Assembly (NCBI GenBank): GCA_947629705.1
Contig: CANREN010000012.1
Location: forward strand, 1-55,054
DNA length: 55,054 bases
From: an uncultured Alistipes sp.
Lineage (GTDB): Bacteria; Bacteroidota; Bacteroidia; Bacteroidales; Rikenellaceae
Reading direction: 5' to 3'
Part shown: positions 25,388-32,749 of the stretch, piece by piece
Layout of the letters: each line of letters opens with the position of its first letter
Numbering within the stretch: position 1 is the first letter of the stretch
Translations under genes and position numbers: made by a program
The notes under the pieces: model-generated
Databases searched by the model: none
The model's input: only the letters and a program-made list of their open reading frames with translations
Told to the model about the DNA's origin: nothing

Positions 25388-26274
25388 TGCATATTCATGG
25401 TTCGGACACACGGTTCCGCATGTCTGAAACGTTTGTGCGACCACAGGTAGAGTTCCGGCTGCTGCAAAATCTCCTGCTCCAACCGTCGGTAGTAGAGCGT
25501 CGTCAGCTCGAAATCGGGCAAAGACTTCGGATCGTCGTGCAGCGGTGAAAGTTCGCATTCGTAGTATCCCCGCCTGATTCTTTTCACCTTGATGAACACC
25601 GCTTCGCAGCCGTAATGCTTGGTGATTTTCTCGGTTCCGGTCAGCACCGGCACGCGATGGTTCAGAAAATCGAGAAAATGTTTCGCATCGCGCTTCCGGG
25701 GCGACTGGTCGGCGATGAACCCGATGATGAACGGCCGGCCGCCTTTCGATGCGTTCGCGATAAAGCGGGCTGTATGCTTCATGTCGACACATTTGTTCCC
25801 GAACCGCTCCCGCAAATGCAGCATCAGCCGATCCATCGTCTTGTTGTTCAATTTATGATAGATTTGCGCTTTCCTGGCCTCCTTGGCCAGCCACAAACCG
25901 ATCGACGACTCCCACTCCCAGTTGCCGTAATGACCCAAAAAGACCGAAACCGACCGCCCCTCGCGGAGCATGGCGTTTACCTTGTCGACATTGGCGAATT
26001 TCATCCGTCGTCGCATCTCTTCGGGCGATATGGAGAGCAGTTTGCAGCTTTCGAGTACCGTGTCGATGAAAAAATGGTAAAATTTCTTTTCGATGCGCTT
26101 GATCTCCGCCAAACGCTTATCGGGGAAGGATTCGGTCAGGTTCTTCCGCACGATTTTCCGGCGGTAGCGCACGACGAAATAGAGGGGATAGAACAGCAGA
26201 TCGGAAAAGATATAAAGCACCCGAAAGGGAAGGCAGGATACCGATTTGAAGAAAAAATGCAGTAAATGATACAT
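25384..26274 (-). CDS. LpxL/HtrB-like lysophospholipid (lipid A) acyltransferase
   Basis: Adds an acyl chain to lipid A or a related lipid at the inner membrane. MYHLLHFFFKSVSCLPFRVLY and IFSDLLFYPLYFVVRYR form an N-terminal membrane anchor, and RYRRKIVRKNLTESFPDK follows as in LpxL. The catalytic HX4E box is VFLGHYGNWEWESS (His near residue 115). IGFIADQSPRKRDAKHFLDF is the second conserved region, and YLWSHKRFRH the C-terminal motif with arginines. 296 residues. It is the first gene of the operon with the Stealth protein and two glycosyltransferases, suggesting co-ordinated modification of the outer-membrane glycolipid. A minus-strand TAATTTTG at 26329-26336 may be its -7 box, but the -33 box is not at the right distance. 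Confidence 0.88.
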   Translation of the reverse strand: MYHLLHFFFKSVSCLPFRVLYIFSDLLFYPLYFVVRYRRKIVRKNLTESFPDKRLAEIKRIEKKFYHFFIDTVLESCKLLSISPEEMRRRMKFANVDKVNAMLREGRSVSVFLGHYGNWEWESSIGLWLAKEARKAQIYHKLNNKTMDRLMLHLRERFGNKCVDMKHTARFIANASKGGRPFIIGFIADQSPRKRDAKHFLDFLNHRVPVLTGTEKITKHYGCEAVFIKVKRIRRGYYECELSPLHDDPKSLPDFELTTLYYRRLEQEILQQPELYLWSHKRFRHAEPCVRTMNMQ

Positions 26275-26491
26275 AGTGTGTGCTTCGTAATGTCATCCGA
26301 TGCTTGTCAGCGGACAAAACTTATCTTACAAAATTATAAAAAAATTCCAAAATCGAGTGCATCGAAGCGAAAGAACTGCAACAAAATAGTAGTGCCGCGA
26401 AGATCGTCAAAAAAATCGCCCGCTTTTCGGCGGACGACTTCTCTTTTCCGGTCGGAACGATCCTCCGGCCGCGTGCCCGATTTCTCTCTGT

Positions 26492-27391
26492 TTACCAGAG
26501 TTTTTCGGGATATTCGCCGGCGGCGGTCAATGCCTCGATTTTGTCGACTACCCCCTGACGGTCGGCAGCATAGGTTACGCCGAACCATTTGGCCGTCGTG
26601 TCGAGCACCTCGACCGTAGCCTTTCCGCTGACGATCAGATCGTTTACGACCAACGGAATGAAAAATTCGGCTTTCGGCTTGTCGATATTCTCTTTCAAGA
26701 ACCGTTTGAAATGCTCCTCCGAGTAGGCGAAATAGTCGGGCGTGAACCCCCACATGTTCATTGATACGGGCGTCGTATCGGCCGTGTGGGCCGGTTTGCC
26801 GTCGTCGCCCGTGAAGGTGATTTCGCCGTCGACGCGGGCGATGTCCGTGCGTTCCACGACGCCGGTCAGATAGCCGTTCGCATCGGTCTGGCAGATGCCC
26901 CGGGCGACGGTGCCGCTCTCCGACAACGTGTTGCCCACGCGATAACCGACCATGCAGTATTTGTTGGCGCCGTCGGCTTTCGACAGCCATGCGCCCAATA
27001 CGCGGAATCCGTCGCGGCCGTAGAAATCGTCGGCATTGATGACGGCGAACGGTTCGCGGATCGCCTCTTTGCCCATCAGCACGGCGTGGTTCGTGCCCCA
27101 CGGCTTGGTGCGCTCGGCCGGGCAGGTGAAGCCCTCCGGCAGATCGTGGATCGACTGGAATACGACCTCGACCGGAATGTGATTTTCGTATTTCGAGAGC
27201 ACTTTCTCGCGGAAATCCTGCTCGAAATCCTTGCGGATGACGAATACGACTTTGCCGAATCCGGCGCGGATGGCGTCGAAGATCGAGTAGTCCATGATGG
27301 TCTCGCCGTTGGGGCCGAGTCCATCCAACTGTTTAAGACCGCCGTAGCGCGAGCCCATGCCGGCAGCCAATACGAATAAGGTAGGTTTCAT
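26492..27391 (-). CDS. nucleotidyltransferase (sugar-nucleotide type)
   Basis: MKPTLFVLAAGMGSRYGGLKQ is the G-x-G-T/S-R-x3-K-like nucleotide-binding loop of sugar-phosphate nucleotidyltransferases. FAVINADDFYGRDGF is the metal-binding Asp-Asp region, and GTNHAVLMGKEAIREPFAV and VEVVFQSIHDLPEGF are typical of the glucose-1-phosphate (dTDP/UDP) branch. 299 residues; the last 60 (KPKAEFFIPLVVNDLI onward) form the helical dimer region. It likely supplies an activated sugar for surface glycans such as those made by the operon downstream. The gap to that operon is 217 bases. It is separated by only 24 bases from the EcoRI-type methylase, which seems to have been inserted upstream of it. Confidence 0.85.
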   Translation of the reverse strand: MKPTLFVLAAGMGSRYGGLKQLDGLGPNGETIMDYSIFDAIRAGFGKVVFVIRKDFEQDFREKVLSKYENHIPVEVVFQSIHDLPEGFTCPAERTKPWGTNHAVLMGKEAIREPFAVINADDFYGRDGFRVLGAWLSKADGANKYCMVGYRVGNTLSESGTVARGICQTDANGYLTGVVERTDIARVDGEITFTGDDGKPAHTADTTPVSMNMWGFTPDYFAYSEEHFKRFLKENIDKPKAEFFIPLVVNDLIVSGKATVEVLDTTAKWFGVTYAADRQGVVDKIEALTAAGEYPEKLW

Positions 27392-27415
27392 GGTTGTTTA
27401 TTTGTTTATGTCTGT

Positions 27416-28420
27416 TTAATTCACTAATTTAAGATTTGAAAGTAAGATGGGTCTTTTATTTCTGATCAATATTCTAAAATAAGGACATTTGCCATTGATA
27501 GATAGATCTTTGTGATCTATACCTTTTCTAAATTTAATAATTTCAAATTGGTCGGGATTGAATTTATGCAAAAAGGTGATAGGTACACCGATAGCACCCG
27601 TATAGTCCATCGGTATATCCTGTGTCCTGTTTACATTGATCCCTTCGTAATTATCATATTTGGGGTAAGATGTTTCATTCCCAATATAAGTTTTTGTCAA
27701 TGGTATGTCCTGGTGTCGCCGATGAAACTCTAAATTTGTTAGCCACAAACAATTATTGGGAGAAATGATTCTGTTCCCCAAATTGTCGATTCGAGTTTCT
27801 GTACCATAAAGTTCATAAGAATTGGGCACAATGAAGCCGGAGATTCCTCTACCCATATTCACCCCCAACCATACGCTGTTCTCTTTGATTAGTTTGAATA
27901 TTTCTTTATAGGTAATAGCGTTGATATTACCTATGATTAAAAATTTTTTATTGTACTTAACTAATTGACCCACAAACTCTCTAAACAAAGAAAAGGGAGG
28001 ATTTGTAACAACGATGTCCGCTTGTTTTAATAATGCAATACTTTCTGCGCTTCGGAAATCGCCATTCCCCTTGAAGTGTTTGATATCGGGATTCGCAATT
28101 CTATTTTGCTCCTGTTCGGCACACGTATATTCAAAAAAGAATCCTTTTTCACTCTTTTCGGTATTGAATAAATCGTTGGTTTGTTTTCGGTAGCAAGCCG
28201 TTATTATTTTTTTGAGACCTAATCCCCTAAAATTCGCAACAAAGTATTTGAAAAAATTACTTGTGCGTGGATCATCGCAATTGCAATATACGACTTTGTC
28301 CTTAAAATGGCTTTTATAATATTGCACTTCGTTTTCGATATCAGAGAGCAACGTGTAAAATTCATCGCTCTTTGTTTCTTTCGCTTTTTGCAACAATTTA
28401 TTAGTCGTCTTACGTGCCAT
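27416..28420 (-). CDS. ecoRIM: EcoRI-family adenine-specific DNA methyltransferase
   Basis: Methylates the inner adenine of GAATTC and protects the host from the nuclease encoded 18 bases upstream. The 334-residue sequence follows M.EcoRI closely along its whole length: KSDEFYTLLSDIENEVQYY, VVYCNCDDPRTSNFFKYF, the catalytic Asn140-Pro-Pro-Phe143 motif in DIVVTNPPFSLFREF, SGFIVPNSYELYGTETRID, RIISPNNCLWLTNL, and GVPITFLHKFNPDQFE through to SINGKCPYFRILIRNKR. There is a small divergence and some extra residues after position 75. AT-rich compared with flanking genes. Specificity is inferred from this match. Homology is from memory of the EcoRI sequence, not from a search. Confidence 0.95.
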   Translation of the reverse strand: MARKTTNKLLQKAKETKSDEFYTLLSDIENEVQYYKSHFKDKVVYCNCDDPRTSNFFKYFVANFRGLGLKKIITACYRKQTNDLFNTEKSEKGFFFEYTCAEQEQNRIANPDIKHFKGNGDFRSAESIALLKQADIVVTNPPFSLFREFVGQLVKYNKKFLIIGNINAITYKEIFKLIKENSVWLGVNMGRGISGFIVPNSYELYGTETRIDNLGNRIISPNNCLWLTNLEFHRRHQDIPLTKTYIGNETSYPKYDNYEGINVNRTQDIPMDYTGAIGVPITFLHKFNPDQFEIIKFRKGIDHKDLSINGKCPYFRILIRNKRPILLSNLKLVN

Positions 28421-28438
28421 GTCAGTTCATTCGATAAC

Positions 28439-29278
28439 TTACTTATTAGCTTTCGTTAATTGTTCGAATAGTTCGCTGCCTAATACTTGAAGAGAAGTTC
28501 GTGCAATATCGATCATTATCTCCAACATTTTTTGAGGATTCCACCTCTCTCCGTTCCCTTGCGTGTAGATTGATGTCGCTTGGAGCATGATCGTTTTATC
28601 TTTGTGCTGGACGAATTTGTTTTTGCACAGGTTCATGTTGATAGGCATCCCATAATTTGCTGAAGTCAGACGATCCAACCGATTCAACATACCGGAATGA
28701 TATGCTAATGTTACGACTCGTCCATCGGGTCTTTGGACGGAAATCGTTTCTGTTAGAAAATTTGAACCTTCCAGAAATAAGACATACGGGAAATACGATT
28801 CCGATAACATTAGATTGGCAATCTCTGAAATGTTTTTGTGCGATCTTTCGATTGCGTTGCCGGCAGCCATCAGATCTTGATCGTTGTGCTTGCCGACCCT
28901 TACTCCTTTCTTGATGTTCTCAATATCATTCCCTTGGTGCTTTGCCTCTGATACCAAAACGATTCTCCATTTGCCATTGTCATCTTTTACTTCGAGAATA
29001 CCTCCGTCTGGAATGATGCTGGCATTAGGCACGAAAAGAGTTTGACCTAATTCCGGATCGATTTTGTTTAGTGCTTTGTTGATCTCTTCTTTTTTTATAC
29101 CGATCCTATGCCTGAAAGATAATTGGGGAAATTCGATTGCAAGGTGCTGCATTACTTGATGAGCGAGTTTTCCAACTGCCCAATCGTGCAGTTTGGCATC
29201 TTCACCGAATATGCCGATAACTCCATTGGATTCTTTATGTTGATGGGTTAGCCGTTCAATCTGATTCCTGTGAGCCAT
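28439..29278 (-). CDS. ecoRIR: type II restriction endonuclease EcoRI
   Basis: Cuts GAATTC. The 279-residue product aligns almost without gaps to EcoRI (277). The opening QIERLTHQHKESNGVIGIFG, the catalytic Asp91, Glu111 and Lys113 (PDGGILEVKDD / VSEAKHQG) stand at exactly the EcoRI positions. The DNA-recognition stretch MAAGNAIER (137-145) is identical, as are ERSHKNISEIANLMLSES and FPYVLFLEGSNFLTE. Nothing is truncated, so it should be active. It precedes the methylase on the same strand, as in the plasmid-borne E. coli system. It has its own Bacteroidota-type promoter (29341-29371). AT-rich relative to the hslR and glycogen genes, so acquired by transfer. The start at 29278 matches the EcoRI N-terminus. 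Confidence 0.97.
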   Translation of the reverse strand: MAHRNQIERLTHQHKESNGVIGIFGEDAKLHDWAVGKLAHQVMQHLAIEFPQLSFRHRIGIKKEEINKALNKIDPELGQTLFVPNASIIPDGGILEVKDDNGKWRIVLVSEAKHQGNDIENIKKGVRVGKHNDQDLMAAGNAIERSHKNISEIANLMLSESYFPYVLFLEGSNFLTETISVQRPDGRVVTLAYHSGMLNRLDRLTSANYGMPINMNLCKNKFVQHKDKTIMLQATSIYTQGNGERWNPQKMLEIMIDIARTSLQVLGSELFEQLTKANK

Positions 29279-29340
29279 ATATTTTTTACTTTCTCTTTTA
29301 TCGACAAAAACAAGAATGTTTGGGTTAATCCAACATAGTA

Positions 29341-29371
29341 CAAAATTAGTAATTTTGTTTGATAATGCAAA
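29341..29371 (-). promoter_or_regulatory. promoter of the EcoRI-type system
   Basis: On the minus strand: TTTG (29368-29371), a 19-base spacer and TAATTTTG (29341-29348), a Bacteroidota-style promoter 63 bases ahead of the nuclease ATG. Confidence 0.75.
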
Positions 29372-29393
29372 TCGGCAATGCGGCTATAAAATA

Positions 29394-29429
29394 CCAGCGA
29401 GATAAACTAAAAATTGGTTATCTCACTGG
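29394..29429 (-). terminator. terminator-like stem after hslR
   Basis: CCAG-c-GAGATAA (29394-29405) pairs with TTATCTC-a-CTGG (29418-29429). Read on the minus strand it is followed by TATTTTATAG. It lies 31 bases after the hslR stop and just ahead of the EcoRI promoter, insulating the two units. Confidence 0.65.
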
Positions 29430-29460
29430 TTGCGAAAAAATTTATAGTTTTTAATACAAA

Positions 29461-29862
29461 TTATTCCGTTTCGTCGTCATCGTAATAGATGCCGTCCATC
29501 AACGTATCCAAATCGCGGCGCTCCTTCTTGGTCGGACGCCCCGTGCCGCGCTCGCGAAACACGAAGATCGTTTCACGCGGTACGTTCAGCTTGTCCAACT
29601 CCTCCTGCGGCGTCGTGTTGAGGCAATAGGCCGGCACGTTCTTCGCGGGCTGACGGCTCGATACGAGGCCAGCTACCTTATACGAATAGGTGATCCGTTG
29701 TTTGCGAACCGCTATTTCGTCGCCGATCTTCACTTCACGCGACGGTTTCGCCCAGGCGCCGTTGACCGAAACCTTGTTGGTTCGGATGGCCTCGGCCGCA
29801 TCGCTGCGCGTCTTGAAAATCCGCACGGCCCACAGATATTTATCCAATCGAATCTCTTCCAT
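29461..29862 (-). CDS. hslR: S4-domain RNA-binding heat-shock protein (HslR/Hsp15 type)
   Basis: Hsp15-type proteins bind stalled 50S subunits that carry peptidyl-tRNA. The start MEEIRLDKYLWAVRIFKTR at 29862 is the S4 RNA-binding domain opening. The rest of the domain is SDAAEAIRTNKVSVNGAWAK with PSREVKIGDEIAVRK, through to about residue 60. A charged tail follows with FRERGTGRPTKKERRDLDTL, common in Bacteroidota members, and a very acidic end (DDDETE). 133 residues. Longer in-frame starts upstream overlap the terminator-like repeat and are rejected. It lies downstream of the glycogen operon with an 82-base gap. Confidence 0.9.
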   Translation of the reverse strand: MEEIRLDKYLWAVRIFKTRSDAAEAIRTNKVSVNGAWAKPSREVKIGDEIAVRKQRITYSYKVAGLVSSRQPAKNVPAYCLNTTPQEELDKLNVPRETIFVFRERGTGRPTKKERRDLDTLMDGIYYDDDETE

Positions 29863-29878
29863 CGTCGGTTCCGGCTCA

Positions 29879-29921
29879 AGAGAGGTTGTCCGCACCCTCC
29901 CCGGATCAGACAGCCTCTCTT
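29879..29921. terminator. inverted repeat between the GH57 gene and hslR
   Basis: AGAGAGG-t-TGTC (29879-29890) pairs with GACA-g-CCTCTCT (29909-29920). The T-run (TTTTG) is on the plus-strand side only, so on the minus strand it is at best a weak terminator after the glycogen operon. Confidence 0.45.
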
Positions 29922-29944
29922 TTGCATACGCAGCAGACCGGGGC

Positions 29945-31237
29945 CTATTTGACCTCGGCCGCAACCTTGGGTTTGCGACCGCGGCGGGCCGGAACCTTCG
30001 CGTCGGCAGCCGCAGCACACCGGGCCGCGCACTTGGCCTGCTTCTCGGCCAGCGCCTTGTCCAATTCGATGATGAAGTCCGAAAGCACGTTCATGTAGTT
30101 GATGAACGCATCGTAAGCCGAATCATACGGATTGAAATAGGAGTGTACGTCGCCGTCCGAGAGCCACTTCGTCGCCATGTAGTAGAAATGGTCGGACGTT
30201 TGCAGGAAACTCCACACATAGAAGAAATCCGGATCGTTCAGCGCCATCACCTTGTCTTTCTGCGCATAGAGCTTCGAGAAGGCCTCGTTTTGCAGCTCGT
30301 TGCCCAACCAGGCCGTGATGTCGCGCTCCTCGTCGGCCCACGACATCATGTGCGGACAGTGCAGAACGGCTACCGGTTGGTATTTGTTCGCTGTTTCGGT
30401 TACCGTCGCGAACTCCAAGCCGTTCTTTTTGGCCAAAACCGCTTTCGGGAGCGCCTTCATGAAGTCGAAGATACCCGTATCGGCGTGCTGGTGCTCGCCG
30501 AAGGTCTCGTAGTCCATGAACAGGTTGATGACATCGCCCGTCGTCTCGTCCGATGCGAGCCACGAAGCGTATTTGTCGGCCGTCAGCGGCCATTGATCCC
30601 AGCTCTTGTTCGAGAACCGGAATGCGATATCGTCCGACAGCTTGTAGTTGCGCAGCAACAGCCGCATCTTCTGGTTGATGGCGTTGGCATAGACGAAGTT
30701 GGGCGACTTCCAGCCCAATACGTGGCGGGCGCCTTCGGCCAGCATCGTCTTGAAGCCCATGTCGGCGACGGCTTTGCCGATTTCGTCCGAATAGATCAGC
30801 TCCGTATTGCGGAAAGCGGTCGGTTTTACGCCGAACTCACGCTTCAGCATGGCCGTGTGCAGCTTCACCTGCTCGGTGAAATCCTCCGGCGATGCCAATG
30901 CCGCCAACGAGTGGGAGTAGGTTTCGGCCAGGAACTCCACGCAGCCCGTAGCGGCCAGCTCGCGGAACGAATCCAGCACTTCGGGCGTATAAGCCTTGAA
31001 CTGCTCGACGGCGATGCCCGTGATCGAGAAGGTGCAGCGGAACTTGCCCTTGTTCTCTTTGATGAGTTTCAGCAGCAGGGCGTTCATCGGCAGGTAGCAC
31101 TGCCGTGCCACTTTCTGCATGACGGAGCGGTTCAGCAAATCGTCTAAATAGTAGTGGTCTTTGCCCATGTTGAAGAAACGGTATTTCTTCAGTCGCCAAG
31201 GCTGATGTACCTGGAAATAGAGGCAGACGGTTTTCAT
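29945..31237 (-). CDS. glycoside hydrolase family 57 (alpha-amylase-like)
   Basis: Hydrolyses or rearranges alpha-1,4-glucan. MKTVCLYFQVHQPWRLKKY carries the His-Gln-Pro signature of GH57 region 1. Region 3, with the catalytic Glu, is in the AFRNTELIYSDEIG segment (TAFRNTELIY; Glu near residue 139), and the Asp of region 4 is in INLFMDYETFGEHQHAD. 430 residues, the usual length for the cytoplasmic Bacteroidales enzyme. The tail AAADAKVPARRGRKPKV is a lysine-rich extension. No signal peptide, so it acts on internal glycogen. It starts 14 bases after the GT4 gene and is the last gene of the glycogen operon. Confidence 0.92.
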   Translation of the reverse strand: MKTVCLYFQVHQPWRLKKYRFFNMGKDHYYLDDLLNRSVMQKVARQCYLPMNALLLKLIKENKGKFRCTFSITGIAVEQFKAYTPEVLDSFRELAATGCVEFLAETYSHSLAALASPEDFTEQVKLHTAMLKREFGVKPTAFRNTELIYSDEIGKAVADMGFKTMLAEGARHVLGWKSPNFVYANAINQKMRLLLRNYKLSDDIAFRFSNKSWDQWPLTADKYASWLASDETTGDVINLFMDYETFGEHQHADTGIFDFMKALPKAVLAKKNGLEFATVTETANKYQPVAVLHCPHMMSWADEERDITAWLGNELQNEAFSKLYAQKDKVMALNDPDFFYVWSFLQTSDHFYYMATKWLSDGDVHSYFNPYDSAYDAFINYMNVLSDFIIELDKALAEKQAKCAARCAAAADAKVPARRGRKPKVAAEVK

Positions 31238-31251
31238 ATCGATGGTATGTT

Positions 31252-32565
31252 TTATTGTTTTTTATTCTCTTCGATGACCGTTTCGTAGACGGTTTTGATT
31301 TTGGCCGCGGCATCGTTCCATTTGAGGCTCGTAACCTCCTCGAGGCCCTTCGAGGAGAACATGTCCGACAGGGCCGGATATTCGATCAGACCGTAGATGG
31401 CGTCGGCCAGTGCGTCGACGTCCCAATAATCGACCTTCACGGCGTAATCGAGCACCTCGGCGACGCCGCTCTGTTTCGAGATGATGACGGGCACGTTCGA
31501 ACGCATGGCTTCGAGCGGCGAAATGCCGAACGGCTCCGACACCGAAGGCATCACGTAGACATCCGACAGCTGGAACATTTTGTGCACGTCTTCACCGCGC
31601 AGGAAGCCCGTGAAGTGGAAGCGGTCGGCGATGCCCAATCGCGCCACGCGGCGGATGATATGGTTCATCATATCGCCTGATCCCGCCATTACGAACCGCA
31701 CGTCGGGCAGCCGTTTGAGCACCTTGGCAGCGGCTTCGACGAAGTAGTCGGGGCCTTTCTGATAGGTGATGCGGCCCAGGAAGGTTACGATCTTGTCCTT
31801 GACGCCGCGTTCGGGAACCTCCGTGCTGTTTTCGGCGAACCGGACGGCGTTGTGAACCGTAACGACCTTTTCGGCCGGAATGCCATAGCGGTTGATGACG
31901 ATATTGCGCGTCAGATTCGATACGGCCATCACCCGGTCGGCGGCCATCATGCCCGCCCGTTCGATCGCATAGGTCTGTGTGTTGATATTCTCGCCGCTGC
32001 GGTCGTACTCCGTGGCGTGCATGTGCACGACCAACGGTTTTCCGGAAACGCGCTTCGCGGCGATGCCGGCATAGTACGTGAGCCAGTCGTGGGCGTGGAT
32101 CACGTCGAACTGCCCTTCCAACTCCTTGGCCACCTGGGCGGCGACCACGGCGTAACGGGCCACCTCCTCCATGAGGTTGGCGCCGTACTTGCCCGAGAAC
32201 GTATAGCGTTGTTTCCATACGTCGGTCGTCGACCAGACACGCCTGCCCGATCGAACGTATTGTTTGTGGTATTCGTCGTACTCCTCCGGCGAAATGTAGG
32301 GCACCATGTTCGAGTCGATATGGATGAACGACATCTTCTCCAGAATGTCGTCGGCTTCGCAGCCCGTCGCTCCGTAGAGCGCCTCGACGTCGCTGGCATT
32401 CACGATATGGATGAAACGCTGATCCTCGTCGCCGTAAGCGTGAGGCACGACGAACGAAACCTCTACGCCGTTACGAGCCAGACCGCGCGTCATTCCGTAG
32501 CAGGCCGTTCCCAATCCGCCCGCAATGTGGGGCGGAAACTCCCAACCGAACATTAAAACTCTCAT
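31252..32565 (-). CDS. GT4 glycosyltransferase, glycogen synthase-like
   Basis: Builds alpha-glucan from a nucleotide sugar. I start at MRVLMFGWEFPPHIAGGLGT, the standard N-terminus of this group, though an in-frame ATG at 32610 exists. The GGLGTACYGMTRGL loop binds the donor. FDVIHAHDWLTYYAG is the acceptor-side motif. FLGRITYQKGPDYFVEAAAKV and the ESEPFGISPLEAMRSNVPVI-type E-x7-E motif (VSEPFGISPLEAMRSNVPV) complete the GT-B fold. 437 residues. It lies between the debranching enzyme and GH57 in the conserved Bacteroidales glycogen order. UDP- versus ADP-glucose preference cannot be told from sequence alone. Confidence 0.92.
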   Translation of the reverse strand: MRVLMFGWEFPPHIAGGLGTACYGMTRGLARNGVEVSFVVPHAYGDEDQRFIHIVNASDVEALYGATGCEADDILEKMSFIHIDSNMVPYISPEEYDEYHKQYVRSGRRVWSTTDVWKQRYTFSGKYGANLMEEVARYAVVAAQVAKELEGQFDVIHAHDWLTYYAGIAAKRVSGKPLVVHMHATEYDRSGENINTQTYAIERAGMMAADRVMAVSNLTRNIVINRYGIPAEKVVTVHNAVRFAENSTEVPERGVKDKIVTFLGRITYQKGPDYFVEAAAKVLKRLPDVRFVMAGSGDMMNHIIRRVARLGIADRFHFTGFLRGEDVHKMFQLSDVYVMPSVSEPFGISPLEAMRSNVPVIISKQSGVAEVLDYAVKVDYWDVDALADAIYGLIEYPALSDMFSSKGLEEVTSLKWNDAAAKIKTVYETVIEENKKQ

Positions 32566-32749
32566 AATCCTTAACTTTTTGCGTTCTTCTTTTGCTGTTT
32601 CAGCGGTCATCGTCTCCCTCTCTCCGGCTTGTCCAGTCGTCTTTCGGCTCGGCAGGCTGCCTTCTTCGCACGTGCGGTTCCCCGCTGCCTCTTTTCGGCT
32701 CCTCTTCTCCTCGCAACAATCACTTCCGCGGCTTGAATCCTTGTTCCTG

